Shown: positions 7,965 to 17,644, counted from the stretch's first letter. The stretch: 64,000 nt of DNA from Paraburkholderia graminis C4D1M (GCF_000172415.1 NZ_ABLD01000007.1:124001-188000), one strand, 5' to 3'. Notes: a model not told the origin generated them from the letters alone. Made by a program: numbers and translations.

Positions 7965-8369
7965 TCATTTGCCCGCGCCGGGAAACTCGCGGCAACCGAG
8001 CAGCAGTCGGTCGCCCGGCGCCGCGCCTGGCGCAAGCGCCGCGGCGTGCGTCTGGCCGTCGCCGCACTGCCATTGCGCTGTCAGATCGCTGCGGCATGAC
8101 AGGACGCCTCCACCGGCGACGTCACCGGTCAGCATGTAGGTGCAGGCTGTCTGGCCATTGCATCGACGCGCGAGGTCGAGCGTGGCGTTGCCCTCCTGCT
8201 GGCCGCAGTTTCGGCCGTAGGTTCCTGCGACGATTGTTATGGTGTTCGATGGATTCACGTCGGCCGCAGGTGCGCCGTAGCTGGCGGACGCGTGGAATGT
8301 CAGGGATGCCAGGCATGTGGCACTCACAAGCATTCTGGCGCGCGACGCAGCGAGTCGGCGGATTTTCAT
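7965..8369 (-). CDS. Secreted SUEL-type (galactose-binding) lectin-like protein
   Basis: This 134-aa precursor has an N-terminal signal peptide (about residues 1-32, ending near SYGA). The mature part shows ITIVAGTYGRNCG, CNGQTACTYML and CRSDLTAQWQCG. The order strand-YGR-Cys, Cys-xGxxxC, then Cys and a final xWxCG recalls the sea-urchin-egg lectin (SUEL) / rhamnose-binding lectin fold, with several paired cysteines suited to the periplasm or exterior. The sugar ligand is unknown. It stands alone. Identification rests on the motif pattern only. Confidence 0.55.
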   Translation of the reverse strand: MKIRRLAASRARMLVSATCLASLTFHASASYGAPAADVNPSNTITIVAGTYGRNCGQQEGNATLDLARRCNGQTACTYMLTGDVAGGGVLSCRSDLTAQWQCGDGQTHAAALAPGAAPGDRLLLGCREFPGAGK

Positions 8370-8612
8370 GAGCGGCCTCCGGGCGGCCGAACGGCAGGGG
8401 TAAACCCATTTTAGACGCTGCCATGCGACACGCGGGCCGCGAGACGACTAATCGAAGAAGACCAGCCAACCTGCGAAGGCGCGGCTCAATTGCCTGATTG
8501 CGGTGGCTCTGCCCGAGCACTTCGTAAATCCGGGGTACTGGCGAGCGATCACCGGAACAACCGCTCCCCACACTACCCCACTGCATATCACCGCAACCCC
8601 AACCACCAACCC

Positions 8613-9410
8613 TCACCGCTGCCCGTAAATCGCAATCGTCACCCGCCGGTCTTTCTGCAGGCAAGCAATGACGGCAGGCGTTTCACCCGGCGGGCAATGG
8701 GAAACCGGCTGCGACGATCCCGCGCCCGAAGCGCGAATGCGCTCAGCGTCGAGGCCGTGCGCCACCAGATACGCCTTCACGGTTTCGGCTCGCGCCTGCG
8801 ACAGCGCACGGTTGCTCTCGTCGGAACCGATACGGTCGGTGTGACCCACGACGTCGATGCGCGTCACGCCGTCTTCTTTGCGGATTTTCTCGATCGCGGC
8901 GTCCAGTTCGGCGCGGCCGCGCGGCAGCATCGAATTGAGGCTCGATTTCCCGAACGGAAACAGCGCCTCGCCTTCGAACGTGAACTGTTCGAGCGCCGCC
9001 GGCTTCGCCGCCACCGGAGCGGGCGCAACCGGTGCGGCGTCGCTCATCAAGTCCGCACACTGTGGATCGCGCCAGTACGTCGCGCTCACGCGCATGTTCT
9101 TGTCGAACTGCACCTGATATTGACACGACACCACCCGGTCGCCGCGACGGAAATCGAACAGGTAGTTCCAGACATGATTGCCCACGAACCACTCGTTAAA
9201 GTGCGGCGGCCCGATCAGGTCATAGAGCTGGTCCTTGTTGAGCCCGGTACTCACGTTGCGCAGGTTCGCCACGTTCACGAACGTGCCGCCGGCCGGCGAC
9301 GCGGACGTGGCGTCCGGAAACTTCGGCGGCGTCTGCGGCACCGCGCATCCCTGCATGACGACGGCAGCCGCGAGGCACACCGAAAGCAGCATAGCTGGTT
9401 GTAATTTCAT
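8613..9410 (-). CDS. Outer-membrane lipoprotein with BamE-like and OmpA domains
   Basis: This 265-aa lipoprotein begins MKLQPAMLLSVCLAAAVVMQGC, with the lipobox ending at Cys22. Residues about 45-120 contain LNKDQLYDLIGPPHFNEWF, the BamE/SmpA fold. Residues about 150-265 form an OmpA domain with VVGHTDRIGSD and SNRALSQARAETVKAYL, the peptidoglycan-binding signature. It follows the trimeric autotransporter gene on the same strand by 86 bp, so it may help insert the adhesin or tie it to the wall, as lipoprotein SadB does for SadA; that role is inferred. Other in-frame Met codons upstream lack a signal peptide. Confidence 0.88.
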   Translation of the reverse strand: MKLQPAMLLSVCLAAAVVMQGCAVPQTPPKFPDATSASPAGGTFVNVANLRNVSTGLNKDQLYDLIGPPHFNEWFVGNHVWNYLFDFRRGDRVVSCQYQVQFDKNMRVSATYWRDPQCADLMSDAAPVAPAPVAAKPAALEQFTFEGEALFPFGKSSLNSMLPRGRAELDAAIEKIRKEDGVTRIDVVGHTDRIGSDESNRALSQARAETVKAYLVAHGLDAERIRASGAGSSQPVSHCPPGETPAVIACLQKDRRVTIAIYGQR

Positions 9411-9496
9411 GATTCGCTTGTTGTCTTGTTTGAGGTTTCGCATCGGCTCGGCTACTGCGGCTAGTGCGCTTTCCGCGCTTTCCGCGCCTTCCGCGT

Positions 9497-12400
9497 CTAC
9501 CACTGGTAGCCCGCGCCCATTACGGCGCCGTAGGTGCCGCGCGTGTTCGTCGAGACGGCCGCCTTGTAGACCCAGTGGTTGTTCTCGGAGATCGTGGAAA
9601 CGCCGAGCGCCTGGCCCGACTGACCGCGATACACGCTGCCCGCAATCGACACCATGCTCTTGCCCGGCCCCGACGGCTGCGGCAGGCCGGCTACGGCCAT
9701 CGCCGTGGCGGTGCCGCCGTCGGCGTCGCGGCGATACGAGTCGAGGTTGTTGCGCAGGCCGGCCACCTGGCTGTCCGTGTAGCTGTTCGCCTGTGACAGC
9801 GCGTTGCTCACGCTAGCGTTGAGCTGGCCGACGTTCACGGCATCGGTCGGCGCCGTGCCCGCCGCGACGTTGACGACCTGGCGCGTCGAACCCGCGGAGC
9901 CCACCGCAACCACGTTCGAGCGGCCGCCGTCGTCGCTGCCCGCACCGATTGCCGCAGATCCGCTGCCCGACGAAGTCGCGCCCGTACCCACCACCGTCGA
10001 GCCGTTGCCCGTCGCCTGCGAGCCGTTGCCGACCGCCGTGCTGTTCGAGCCCGAGGCGACGGCCCCGGAGCCGCCCGCGGACGAGTTCGTGCCCGTCGAC
10101 GACGGCGCCGTGCTGTTGCCGGTGCCCGGCGTCGACGTATAGCCACCGCCGTTATTGGTGGTGTTCTGGTTGATGAGCGTCGTGAGCTGGGAAGCGACGG
10201 CGTCGAGTTGCGAGACGTTCACGGCGTCGGTGCCGAGGCGCCCAGGGGCCAGGCCCGTGATTTGCCGGTTGCCGACGTTGATTTCCCCCGCCGACGATTG
10301 CGGGCTGCTCAACCCATACGCCACGTAGTTGCTGAGCGCGCCGACCGTGGTGAGCGAGCCGGCGCCGAGCGCGATGCTGTTCGCCATCGTCGCGCTGGCT
10401 CCCGAGCCAAACGCGATGGCATCCACGGCACTGCTGCGCGCGCCCGAACCAATCGCGACGCTGCCGACGTTGGCCGCGCTCGAATTCGCGCCCTGCGCAA
10501 TCGACTGCGCGCCGCCCGCCACGCTGCCGCTGCCGAGCGCGATCGCATCGGCCTGCGCGGCGCTCGATGCCTGGCCGATCGCCACGCCGCCCGGCGCCGT
10601 GGCATCCACGACTGCGCCGTTGCCGATGCCCACGCCGTTGTCGCCGTTCACGACCGTCGTGGGGCCCACCGCGATGGACTCCGCGCCGACGGCGAGCGAG
10701 TCGGCCGCCGTCGAGTTCGCGTGGAAGTACAACTGCCCGGTCACGGCAAACGACGACAACGCGCCCGCAAGCTGACGCACGGTGACGGCGTCCTGCGCTT
10801 CAGTGCCGTCCGCGACATTGGTGAGCTGGCGATAGGTGTTCGTCGACGCATTGCCGAACGACACCGCACCGAGCAGCGTGCGATCCGACGTGTTGTACGG
10901 AATCGAATGCGTGCCGTTGGCAATCGAGCCGACGCCTGAGAGCACGGCGCGATCTGATACGGAGCCCGAACCAATCGCCACGCCGTCGTCGACGGTGACG
11001 CTCGACAGCGTGCCGAGCGCAAGCGAGTTGGCGTTCTGCGCCGAGGCCCCATTGCCCGCGGCGAGACTCGAGGTGCCGGCCGAGACCGCGGCCGGGCCGA
11101 TGGCGACGCTGTCGGTGCCCGTCGCCAGGCTGTCCGCGAGCGTCGAGCTTGCGTGGAAGTACTTGATGCCCGCGCCGTTGTTGATGTTGTCGATGGCGGT
11201 ACTGTTGGCCGTCACCTGCTGGTTGGTCGCGTAGAGCTGCGAGCCGTTCACGGCGTCCGTGCTCGACTGGCTCAACTCGCCCGCGGCCACGTTCTGGATC
11301 TGCCGCGTGGCGCCCGACGTGCCCACACTCACGACGCCTGCGGGTGCGCCGCCCGCGAACGTGTAGCTCACGCCGCCAATGGTCGCGCCCGACGTCGGCG
11401 TGGCGGCCGTGGTGGTGGAACCCGCACCCAGCGCCACGCTGTTCGCGACACTGGCGATGGCGTTGGAGCCGACGGCCACGGCGTTCGCCGCCGTCGATTG
11501 CGTGTTGCCGCCCACGGCGATTGCATCCGCGCCCGTGGCGACAGAATCGGCCAGCGTCGAATTGGCGTGGAAGTACTTGATGCCCGCGCCGTTGTTGATG
11601 TTGTCGATGGCGGTGCTGTTGGCCGTGACCTGCTGGTTCGTCGCGTAAAGCTGCGAGCCGTTCACGGCGTCCGTGCTGGACTGGCTCAACTGACCCGCGG
11701 CCACGTTCTGGATTTGCCGCTCGGCACCCAACGCGCCCACGCTCACGACGCCCGCAGGCGACGCGCCGGCGAACGAATAGCTCACGCCGCCGATGGTCGC
11801 GCCCGAGGTGGGCGTCGACGTGGTCGTCGTGGAACTGGCGCCCAGCGCGACGCTGTTGGCCACGCTCGCGATGGCGCCCGAGCCGAGTGCGAGCCCGCGC
11901 GATGCGGCAGCCTGCACGACGGCCGTATCGCCGAGTGCAACTGAGCCCGCGCTGTTGGCCTGCGATGCGTTGCCGAGCGCGACGGAGCCTTGTCCGGTCG
12001 CAACGTTTCCGTTACCGAGCGCGATCGCGCCCTGGCCGTTGGACGTGTTGTTCGCGCCCATCGCGATGGCGCCGTTGCCGATGGCCGAATTCGGATCGCC
12101 GATCGCCACTGCGCCGTTGCCGCTCGCCGTCTGGGCTTCGCCGAGTGCGACCGCGCCCGTGCCGCTCGTGACCTGCGAATTATGGCCGCCCGCAATGGCG
12201 CCGGTGCCGGCCGCGGCCGCGACGATGTTGTTGGCGCCGAAGGCGACCGTCATCGTGGCAAGCGCCTGTGAGCCGATGCCCATTGCCGTTGCGCCTGCCG
12301 CCGACGCGACCGCCGTATAGCCGACCGCGGTGGCGTTGTTGGCGCTTGCCGTGGTCGCGCCGCCCAACGCCGTGGTCTGCACGCCGGTGGCGAGCGCGTT

Positions 12401-13738
12401 GATGCCGAGGCCCGTCGCGTTCAGGGCCGTTGCATGAACGCCCGCACCCAGCGCCGTCGCGGAGGTTGCCGTGGCGCTCGCGTTGAGACCGAGCGCCGAG
12501 GTGTTGTCGACGGTTGCATTCGCGCCCGCGCCGAGCGCGACGGCCGACGTGCCGGTCGCCCTCGCGAGATTGCCGAAGGCGCTGCTCGACAGTCCGGATG
12601 TCAGCGCGCCGACGCCCACCGCAACCGAACTGTTGCCGCTGGCCGTCGCGCCGCTGCCGAACGCTTGAGCCGACGCGCCGCTCGCAATGGTGTTGTTGCC
12701 CATCGAGATCGCGAAGTTGCCGGTGGCCTGCGTGCCGGAGCCCGGTACGCCTGCGGTGCCGCCCACGCCGATCGCAATCGCCCCCGTGCCCGACGCGCCG
12801 CTGTTCACGCCGACCGCGACGCCGGATGCGCCGCTCACCATCGCGCCCGAACCGACCGCGACACCGGCATCGCCCGCGGTGGTCGTGATCGCCTGATTGC
12901 CGATGGCGACCGACGTGCCGGCGGCCGCAGTCGACAAGGGTCCGAGCGCCGTCGCGTGATCGCCCGATGCCGTTGCCCCGGCCGCTCCCGCGAACGAAGA
13001 GGCGCCCGAAGCGTTGGCAGCGCCCGCCGCGACAGCGGCCGCGCCGGAAGCGTTGGCGAACGATCCTAACGCGGAGCTATTGGTATCGGACGCCTTGGCG
13101 CCGGGTCCTAGCGCACTGGAATTAAGCCCGGTTGCGCCTGCCGAAGTACCGTAAGCGGCAGCACCTTGAGCCGTTGCGCTGGACAGATAGCCGGTCGCAG
13201 TACTGTTGACGCCGCTCGCAACACTGGTGCTGCCGATCGATACGGCGCTGGCTCCCGACGAAACGGCGCCGAGCCCTACCGCAACGGTGCCCGTGGTGCT
13301 CGCCGTCGAGTTAATACCTACGGCCGTCGAATTGTTTCCGGAAGCCAGCGCGCCTGGCCCCAGTGCGCTCGCTGAGATGCCCGTGGCGATCGCCAGGTTG
13401 CCCAACGCCGTGGAGTTCTGCTGCGAGGCAGTCGACCCTATACCGATTGCGATTGCACTGGTCGATCCGCTCGCGCTGCCGCCGTCCAACGCAAACTGCG
13501 CATGCGCGCTCGGGGCGGCGAGTCCGCTTCCCAGCAGCACCAACGCCGCCGCGGCAAGCGATGGCATGGCACGACCACGGCTGCGCGCGTCGGTTGCGTC
13601 GCTGCGTGCATCGGCGGCGCAGACATTGACGACGCCCGCAGACGCGCCTTTGCCCTTGCCGTTGGCCCGGTCGAGTTCGGACGCGGCGACGAAGGCGCCG
13701 AGCGCCGCGTTCCACACAGTGCGGTAAGTTCGATTCAT
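9497..13738 (-). CDS. Trimeric autotransporter adhesin (YadA-like), 1413 aa
   Basis: This is a surface adhesin that should form a trimer through its own C-terminal barrel. The N-terminus MNRTYRTVWNAALGAFVAA is an extended signal peptide (ESPR), so I set the start at 13738. A long head follows (about 85-750) made of 14-residue YadA repeats such as SVALG and TALG units. Stalk/neck units carry TDAVNGSQLYATNQQV (twice) and TDAVNVSQLDAV. The last 70 or so residues are the membrane anchor, ending in GAGYQW with the terminal aromatic residue. Two neck blocks near 11151 and 11565 are near-identical tandem copies. It lies between its likely regulators and a BamE/OmpA lipoprotein. Confidence 0.95.
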   Translation of the reverse strand: MNRTYRTVWNAALGAFVAASELDRANGKGKGASAGVVNVCAADARSDATDARSRGRAMPSLAAAALVLLGSGLAAPSAHAQFALDGGSASGSTSAIAIGIGSTASQQNSTALGNLAIATGISASALGPGALASGNNSTAVGINSTASTTGTVAVGLGAVSSGASAVSIGSTSVASGVNSTATGYLSSATAQGAAAYGTSAGATGLNSSALGPGAKASDTNSSALGSFANASGAAAVAAGAANASGASSFAGAAGATASGDHATALGPLSTAAAGTSVAIGNQAITTTAGDAGVAVGSGAMVSGASGVAVGVNSGASGTGAIAIGVGGTAGVPGSGTQATGNFAISMGNNTIASGASAQAFGSGATASGNSSVAVGVGALTSGLSSSAFGNLARATGTSAVALGAGANATVDNTSALGLNASATATSATALGAGVHATALNATGLGINALATGVQTTALGGATTASANNATAVGYTAVASAAGATAMGIGSQALATMTVAFGANNIVAAAAGTGAIAGGHNSQVTSGTGAVALGEAQTASGNGAVAIGDPNSAIGNGAIAMGANNTSNGQGAIALGNGNVATGQGSVALGNASQANSAGSVALGDTAVVQAAASRGLALGSGAIASVANSVALGASSTTTTSTPTSGATIGGVSYSFAGASPAGVVSVGALGAERQIQNVAAGQLSQSSTDAVNGSQLYATNQQVTANSTAIDNINNGAGIKYFHANSTLADSVATGADAIAVGGNTQSTAANAVAVGSNAIASVANSVALGAGSTTTAATPTSGATIGGVSYTFAGGAPAGVVSVGTSGATRQIQNVAAGELSQSSTDAVNGSQLYATNQQVTANSTAIDNINNGAGIKYFHASSTLADSLATGTDSVAIGPAAVSAGTSSLAAGNGASAQNANSLALGTLSSVTVDDGVAIGSGSVSDRAVLSGVGSIANGTHSIPYNTSDRTLLGAVSFGNASTNTYRQLTNVADGTEAQDAVTVRQLAGALSSFAVTGQLYFHANSTAADSLAVGAESIAVGPTTVVNGDNGVGIGNGAVVDATAPGGVAIGQASSAAQADAIALGSGSVAGGAQSIAQGANSSAANVGSVAIGSGARSSAVDAIAFGSGASATMANSIALGAGSLTTVGALSNYVAYGLSSPQSSAGEINVGNRQITGLAPGRLGTDAVNVSQLDAVASQLTTLINQNTTNNGGGYTSTPGTGNSTAPSSTGTNSSAGGSGAVASGSNSTAVGNGSQATGNGSTVVGTGATSSGSGSAAIGAGSDDGGRSNVVAVGSAGSTRQVVNVAAGTAPTDAVNVGQLNASVSNALSQANSYTDSQVAGLRNNLDSYRRDADGGTATAMAVAGLPQPSGPGKSMVSIAGSVYRGQSGQALGVSTISENNHWVYKAAVSTNTRGTYGAVMGAGYQW
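11151..11885. repeat. Tandem 414-bp internal duplication in the adhesin gene
   Basis: The segment starting at 11151 recurs from 11565, an offset of exactly 414 bp (138 codons), so the reading frame is kept. Both copies encode the IKYFHA segment, a neck with DAVNGSQLYATNQQV, and a head unit with TPTSGATIGGVSY. The high identity suggests recent duplication and room for length variation between strains. Confidence 0.85.
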
Positions 13739-14380
13739 AGATTTCCCTGCCTGTAAGCGGCGTGTTCCACACAGACGCATCACGCACTCATGGCAGCTTG
13801 AATCTGCATAAGTGCGATAAACGTCTGCCGAGCTAAATAAATAACCGTTTGTTATCGACGAATGAGGTCCTCGCCTCGAATAATTCGAGTCGAACGAATA
13901 ACGTCAGACAGGGGCGAGCAAAAATACCGGCAATCCGATCGATTGCGTATTTTTTAAGCGCTGGTTGTCGTAATTCCGTTACCTGAATCAGGCGAGAACC
14001 CGGTGAAACATAGAGTAAGGGATAGGCCGATGGAAAAGAGAGCGGACAATATTGAACAATTGTCACTGAAATGTGACAAAGTTGAACGGGCATGCCGACA
14101 GTCACGACTCGCCTGCCTGTCCGGGCGTCGGTAAAGTCAAGAAACAGGCCGGCGCATGTCACATTTGACGTTTTTTTGTGCAGCCGGATTAATGCGGACT
14201 GATTGTTTATCCGTAATTCTCGAACCGATCGAAATGCGAATTCTTTAAGCGCAAGATGCAATTGGCGTACCGCGCCATATATCGCGGCGCGATCCGGTTT
14301 GTCCCAAAGGTTTTTCAAAGCTATTGAAGATTCTTCAGGAAACGCCGGCGCGCGCATTTGGCGCTATCAGCGAATGACTG
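13739..14380. promoter_or_regulatory. AT-richer regulatory region upstream of the adhesin
   Basis: This 642-bp stretch lies between the kinase stop and the adhesin start and is less GC-rich than its surroundings. It holds an inverted repeat TTGTCAC (14060-14066) / GTGACAA (14073-14079) and a further TGTCAC near 14158, candidate operator half-sites. A 174-codon ORF on the minus strand inside it has no ribosome site and no family look, so I treat the region as a long 5' regulatory region. Confidence 0.5.
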
Positions 14381-16780
14381 TTATTCAGGCGAGCCGGATT
14401 TTTTCGGCAATAGAAGCGTAAAGAGGGAACCGTGTCCCACTTCGCTTTCGACATCAATGTGCCCGCCGAGCGTGTCGATGACATGCTTGACGAAGGCGAG
14501 CCCGAGCCCGTGTCCAGTCGCCGGATGATCCGACGGAAGCCGGAAGAATTCCGTGAACAGGTTGGGTATCTGATCGGCCGGTATGCCGCTGCCCGTGTCG
14601 GCGACGGTCACGGCCCAGCGCTCTCCGCGCTCGCCGGCGGTCACCGTGACCGTTGCGCTCCGCGGGCTGAACTTGATGGCGTTGTCGATCAAATTGGCGA
14701 ACGCGCGGCGCAGCAGCGGCGCATCGGCCACTACCAGCATGCCCGGCTCGGCGGCGAGGTGTACGGATGTCTGCTTCGCGCTGGCCTGCGGCCAGAGATC
14801 GTCGACGGCGTCGCCCAGCAGCAAGGCCAGATCGACGGTGCTCGCTGCGGGCGGCCGGCCTTCGGCACGCGCGAGCAACAGGAACTGGTCGGCGAGGCTG
14901 AGCGACCACTGCGCGTAGTGGCCCACGAGCTCCACGAAGCGTGACTCCGGCAGATCGGCGCCCGCATGGCGACGCTGCTCGATCAACGCGAGTATTGCGG
15001 CTTGCGGCGAGCGGATGTCGTGCGACAGGAAGCGCAGCGCCGAGTCGCGCTGACGTTCGGCGATACGCATCGGCGTGACGTCGGCCACATGAAAGATGAG
15101 CGCAGCGTCGCGTGCATGCAGCGCGGGCACGACCGCGCACTTGATGAGCAGCGAACGTCGTTTTGCGTCGACAATTTCGATGCCGTCCATCTGTGCCGCA
15201 GATTCCACGCGCGATGCTGCGCTGCTCTCACTTGCGGCACGAGTAGCCGGCTCGGAACGCGCGGTCTCGGCAAGGCGTTGCAGCGCTCTTTGGACGTACT
15301 CGACGGCATGCTCGGAGGCCGTCATGTCGCGCACGACATCCGTCGCAAGCCGGCCCGCGGGACGCCGCGGCGAGTCTGGCGCGTGCGAGTCGGACTCGTA
15401 CAGCGCGACGGCCTTCCGGTTCGCGAGCATGACGACGCCCGAAGACGCCACCACGAGCGTCGCCTCGGGCAGGCTGTTCATCCACTCGGAGATGAAAGAC
15501 GCCGAACGCCGCAACCGCGCGACGACAGCGCTCATGACCATGACGCGGCGATGCAGCGGGTCGATCGCGGGTCGATGTATGAGCGGCTCGCCGGGGAAGC
15601 CAAGCTCTGCCATTGCGCGCGCCGCCGCCTCGCTCAGATAGCGTAACAGCGCCTCCTGCCGCCGCCACGCGCTGACCGGATAGGCCACGAGACAGGCGGT
15701 CACCGCGGTGCCTGGAAAGAAGAATAGGTGCATGGTGTCGAGCAGCACGAGCGACGCGATGCACGCCGCGAGTGCGAGCGCCGCGGCGGCGATCAACCCC
15801 GAGCGCGGTCCTAGCGTGAACTGCGCGGCGCACAGCAACGGCAGCATGCACAGACTGAACAGAAGTTGAGCGGCTGTCGGCGCTGCACGCACGAACGAGC
15901 CGCTCGCGAGCGCACTCGTCGCTTCGGCGAGAAACTCCACGCCCGACAGCAGATGCCGTCCGCGGCCCGGCGTGACGAAATGCGTGTCGGCGGCGCTCGC
16001 CGTCGGCCCGACGATAACGACCGCGTCCTTCAACGCGCTCGAAGCCACGCGGCCTTCGAGCATATCGACGAACGAATACGACGCGTAGGACCGCTCGCGT
16101 CCGAGCGGCACGTAGCGGCGGCACGCGCTGAACCAGCGGCCGGCCTCGCGTGCCGGCGCTTCGCCGCATCGCGCGACAGGCAAACCACCGGTACGCAGCA
16201 GCGCCACGCTCATGTGCTCGTAGACGGCGGACGGTCGACCTTCCTGCAGATAGAAACTGCGCGTGGCGCCGTCGGCGTCCGGTGCGGCGTTGGCTTCGGC
16301 AAGCGCAAAGGCCGCCTCGGCCATCGGCGCGACGGGCTCGATGACTTCCGGCATGCCGGCTGTATCCGCGTCGCCCGAGACAACCACCACCGGCAGCACG
16401 ACGCGGCCATTGCGCTTCATCGCGTCCGCGAGTCGTTGGTCGCCGGCCGGCTGGAGCCTTCCGTGGTTGGTCATGGCCACGTCGAGTCCCACGGCTGCGG
16501 TTCCGGCGGCGGTCAACCGGTCGATGAGCGCGGCGTAGTCCTTGCGCGGCACGGGCCATCCGCCGAGCGCCTGCACGCTCGCGTCGTCGATGGCGGCCAG
16601 CACGATCTTCGCCGGCGACGGCCTTTGAAGGCGCGGCTGCGCGATGTCGAAGAAGAACAGATCGGCGCGGCGCAATATGCCCGACATCGTCAACGCCACA
16701 CACACGAGCACGAGGAACACGCCGAGCGCGAGGCATTCACGCGCCATGTCGACGGGCGCGGGGCTGTCGTCGGCGTGCAT
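14381..16780 (-). CDS. CHASE2-domain sensor histidine kinase, 799 aa
   Basis: An N-terminal membrane segment (about 15-35) is followed by a periplasmic CHASE2 domain (about 50-300) with PAKIVLAAIDDASVQALGGWP and DALKDAVVIVG-type strands. Three membrane helices lie near residues 300-375. A PAS-like region (about 430-580) precedes the His box FLSHDIRSPQAAI (His near residue 587). The ATPase domain has NLIDNAIKFSP, DTGSGIP and GHGLGLAFVKH. CHASE2 sensors detect unknown extracellular cues. It lies downstream of its response-regulator gene (84-bp gap) and upstream of the adhesin on the same strand, so control of adhesion is a fair inference. Confidence 0.92.
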   Translation of the reverse strand: MHADDSPAPVDMARECLALGVFLVLVCVALTMSGILRRADLFFFDIAQPRLQRPSPAKIVLAAIDDASVQALGGWPVPRKDYAALIDRLTAAGTAAVGLDVAMTNHGRLQPAGDQRLADAMKRNGRVVLPVVVVSGDADTAGMPEVIEPVAPMAEAAFALAEANAAPDADGATRSFYLQEGRPSAVYEHMSVALLRTGGLPVARCGEAPAREAGRWFSACRRYVPLGRERSYASYSFVDMLEGRVASSALKDAVVIVGPTASAADTHFVTPGRGRHLLSGVEFLAEATSALASGSFVRAAPTAAQLLFSLCMLPLLCAAQFTLGPRSGLIAAAALALAACIASLVLLDTMHLFFFPGTAVTACLVAYPVSAWRRQEALLRYLSEAAARAMAELGFPGEPLIHRPAIDPLHRRVMVMSAVVARLRRSASFISEWMNSLPEATLVVASSGVVMLANRKAVALYESDSHAPDSPRRPAGRLATDVVRDMTASEHAVEYVQRALQRLAETARSEPATRAASESSAASRVESAAQMDGIEIVDAKRRSLLIKCAVVPALHARDAALIFHVADVTPMRIAERQRDSALRFLSHDIRSPQAAILALIEQRRHAGADLPESRFVELVGHYAQWSLSLADQFLLLARAEGRPPAASTVDLALLLGDAVDDLWPQASAKQTSVHLAAEPGMLVVADAPLLRRAFANLIDNAIKFSPRSATVTVTAGERGERWAVTVADTGSGIPADQIPNLFTEFFRLPSDHPATGHGLGLAFVKHVIDTLGGHIDVESEVGHGSLFTLLLPKKSGSPE

Positions 16781-16864
16781 CAGCGTGCGCCCGCGAGATT
16801 GCTGACCGGCTGTCCAGTTGGCCGGACGAGCTCACAGGCCGCCCGCTTAGGCCGCTTAGCCCGC

Positions 16865-17644
16865 TTACTCATAGGCGAGTCCGGCCGGCGCCCACTGCGC
16901 CGCCTGCATTGGTTGCGCAGGCGAATGATGGCTCGGCGCCGTGGGATGAAGCGTGCGCGCCGGCACGGCCTCGAGACGATAACCGTGCGTGTAGACGGAA
17001 CTCAGCCGCAGTCCGTTTTCAGGTGCGAGGGCAAGCTTCTGACGCACGCGATAGATGTGCGTGTCGAGCGTACGCGAAGCCGGGTCGAGTTCACGCCCCC
17101 ACGTGCTGATGCTCACCACCTTGCGCGATAACAGCTTGCCCAGATTGTTGAAGAAGAATGCGATGAGATCGAATTCCTTCGGCGTGAGTTCGATGCGTTG
17201 ACCGCGCAGCGACACGGTGCGCTCCACGGAATCGAGCACATACTCGCCCGCGCAGATGAGGCCGCCGTGTTCGTTGCCGCGCGTTGCGCGCCTCAGCAGC
17301 GCGTTCACGCGCGACACCAGTTCTGCGACGCGAAACGGCTTCACCAGGTAGTCGTCGGCGCCCGCTTCCATCGCGAGCACGACGTCGTCTTCGAGCGATT
17401 TGCTGGTCACGAACAGCACCGCAGGCGATGCGCCGAGCGTGCGGCGAATCCAGTAAAGCAATTCGAAACCGGTCATTCTGGGCAGCAGCCAGTCGACAAT
17501 CACCAGGTCGAACGGCTCCGAGCGCAGCAGGCGGACCGCCTGCTCGCCGTCACTCACTTCGACGATCTCGTGCCCCAGGGGCTCCACGACCCGCGCCGCG
17601 GATTTCGCGTGAACGGGATCATCTTCGACTATCAGCACACGCAT
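16865..17644 (-). CDS. OmpR-family response regulator paired with the CHASE2 kinase
   Basis: This 259-aa regulator has an N-terminal receiver domain with acidic EDD at residues 7-9, phosphoacceptor Asp51 in LVIVDWLLP, and the Lys of YLVKPF near residue 103. The C-terminal winged helix contains IELTPKEFDLIAFFF and DTHIYRVRQKLAL. An extra proline- and histidine-rich tail of about 30 residues follows the DNA-binding domain, which is longer than usual for OmpR proteins. The start ATG is at 17644. It heads the kinase-adhesin-lipoprotein run. Confidence 0.92.
   Translation of the reverse strand: MRVLIVEDDPVHAKSAARVVEPLGHEIVEVSDGEQAVRLLRSEPFDLVIVDWLLPRMTGFELLYWIRRTLGASPAVLFVTSKSLEDDVVLAMEAGADDYLVKPFRVAELVSRVNALLRRATRGNEHGGLICAGEYVLDSVERTVSLRGQRIELTPKEFDLIAFFFNNLGKLLSRKVVSISTWGRELDPASRTLDTHIYRVRQKLALAPENGLRLSSVYTHGYRLEAVPARTLHPTAPSHHSPAQPMQAAQWAPAGLAYE

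Noticed and set aside
8560..8640. G-rich minus-strand run after the lipoprotein gene, considered as a G-quadruplex terminator
   Set aside because: G runs are unevenly spaced with long loops, so stable folding is doubtful.
10208..12195. Plus-strand ORFs and apparent short repeats across the adhesin gene, considered as an RTX-like gene or CRISPR-like array
   Set aside because: They mirror the 14-residue YadA head repeats on the minus strand; repeats are degenerate, without uniform spacers.
13833..14357. 174-codon minus-strand ORF upstream of the adhesin
   Set aside because: No ribosome site before its ATG, no recognisable family, and it lies in an AT-richer region with no GC bias at third positions. 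More likely regulatory DNA.
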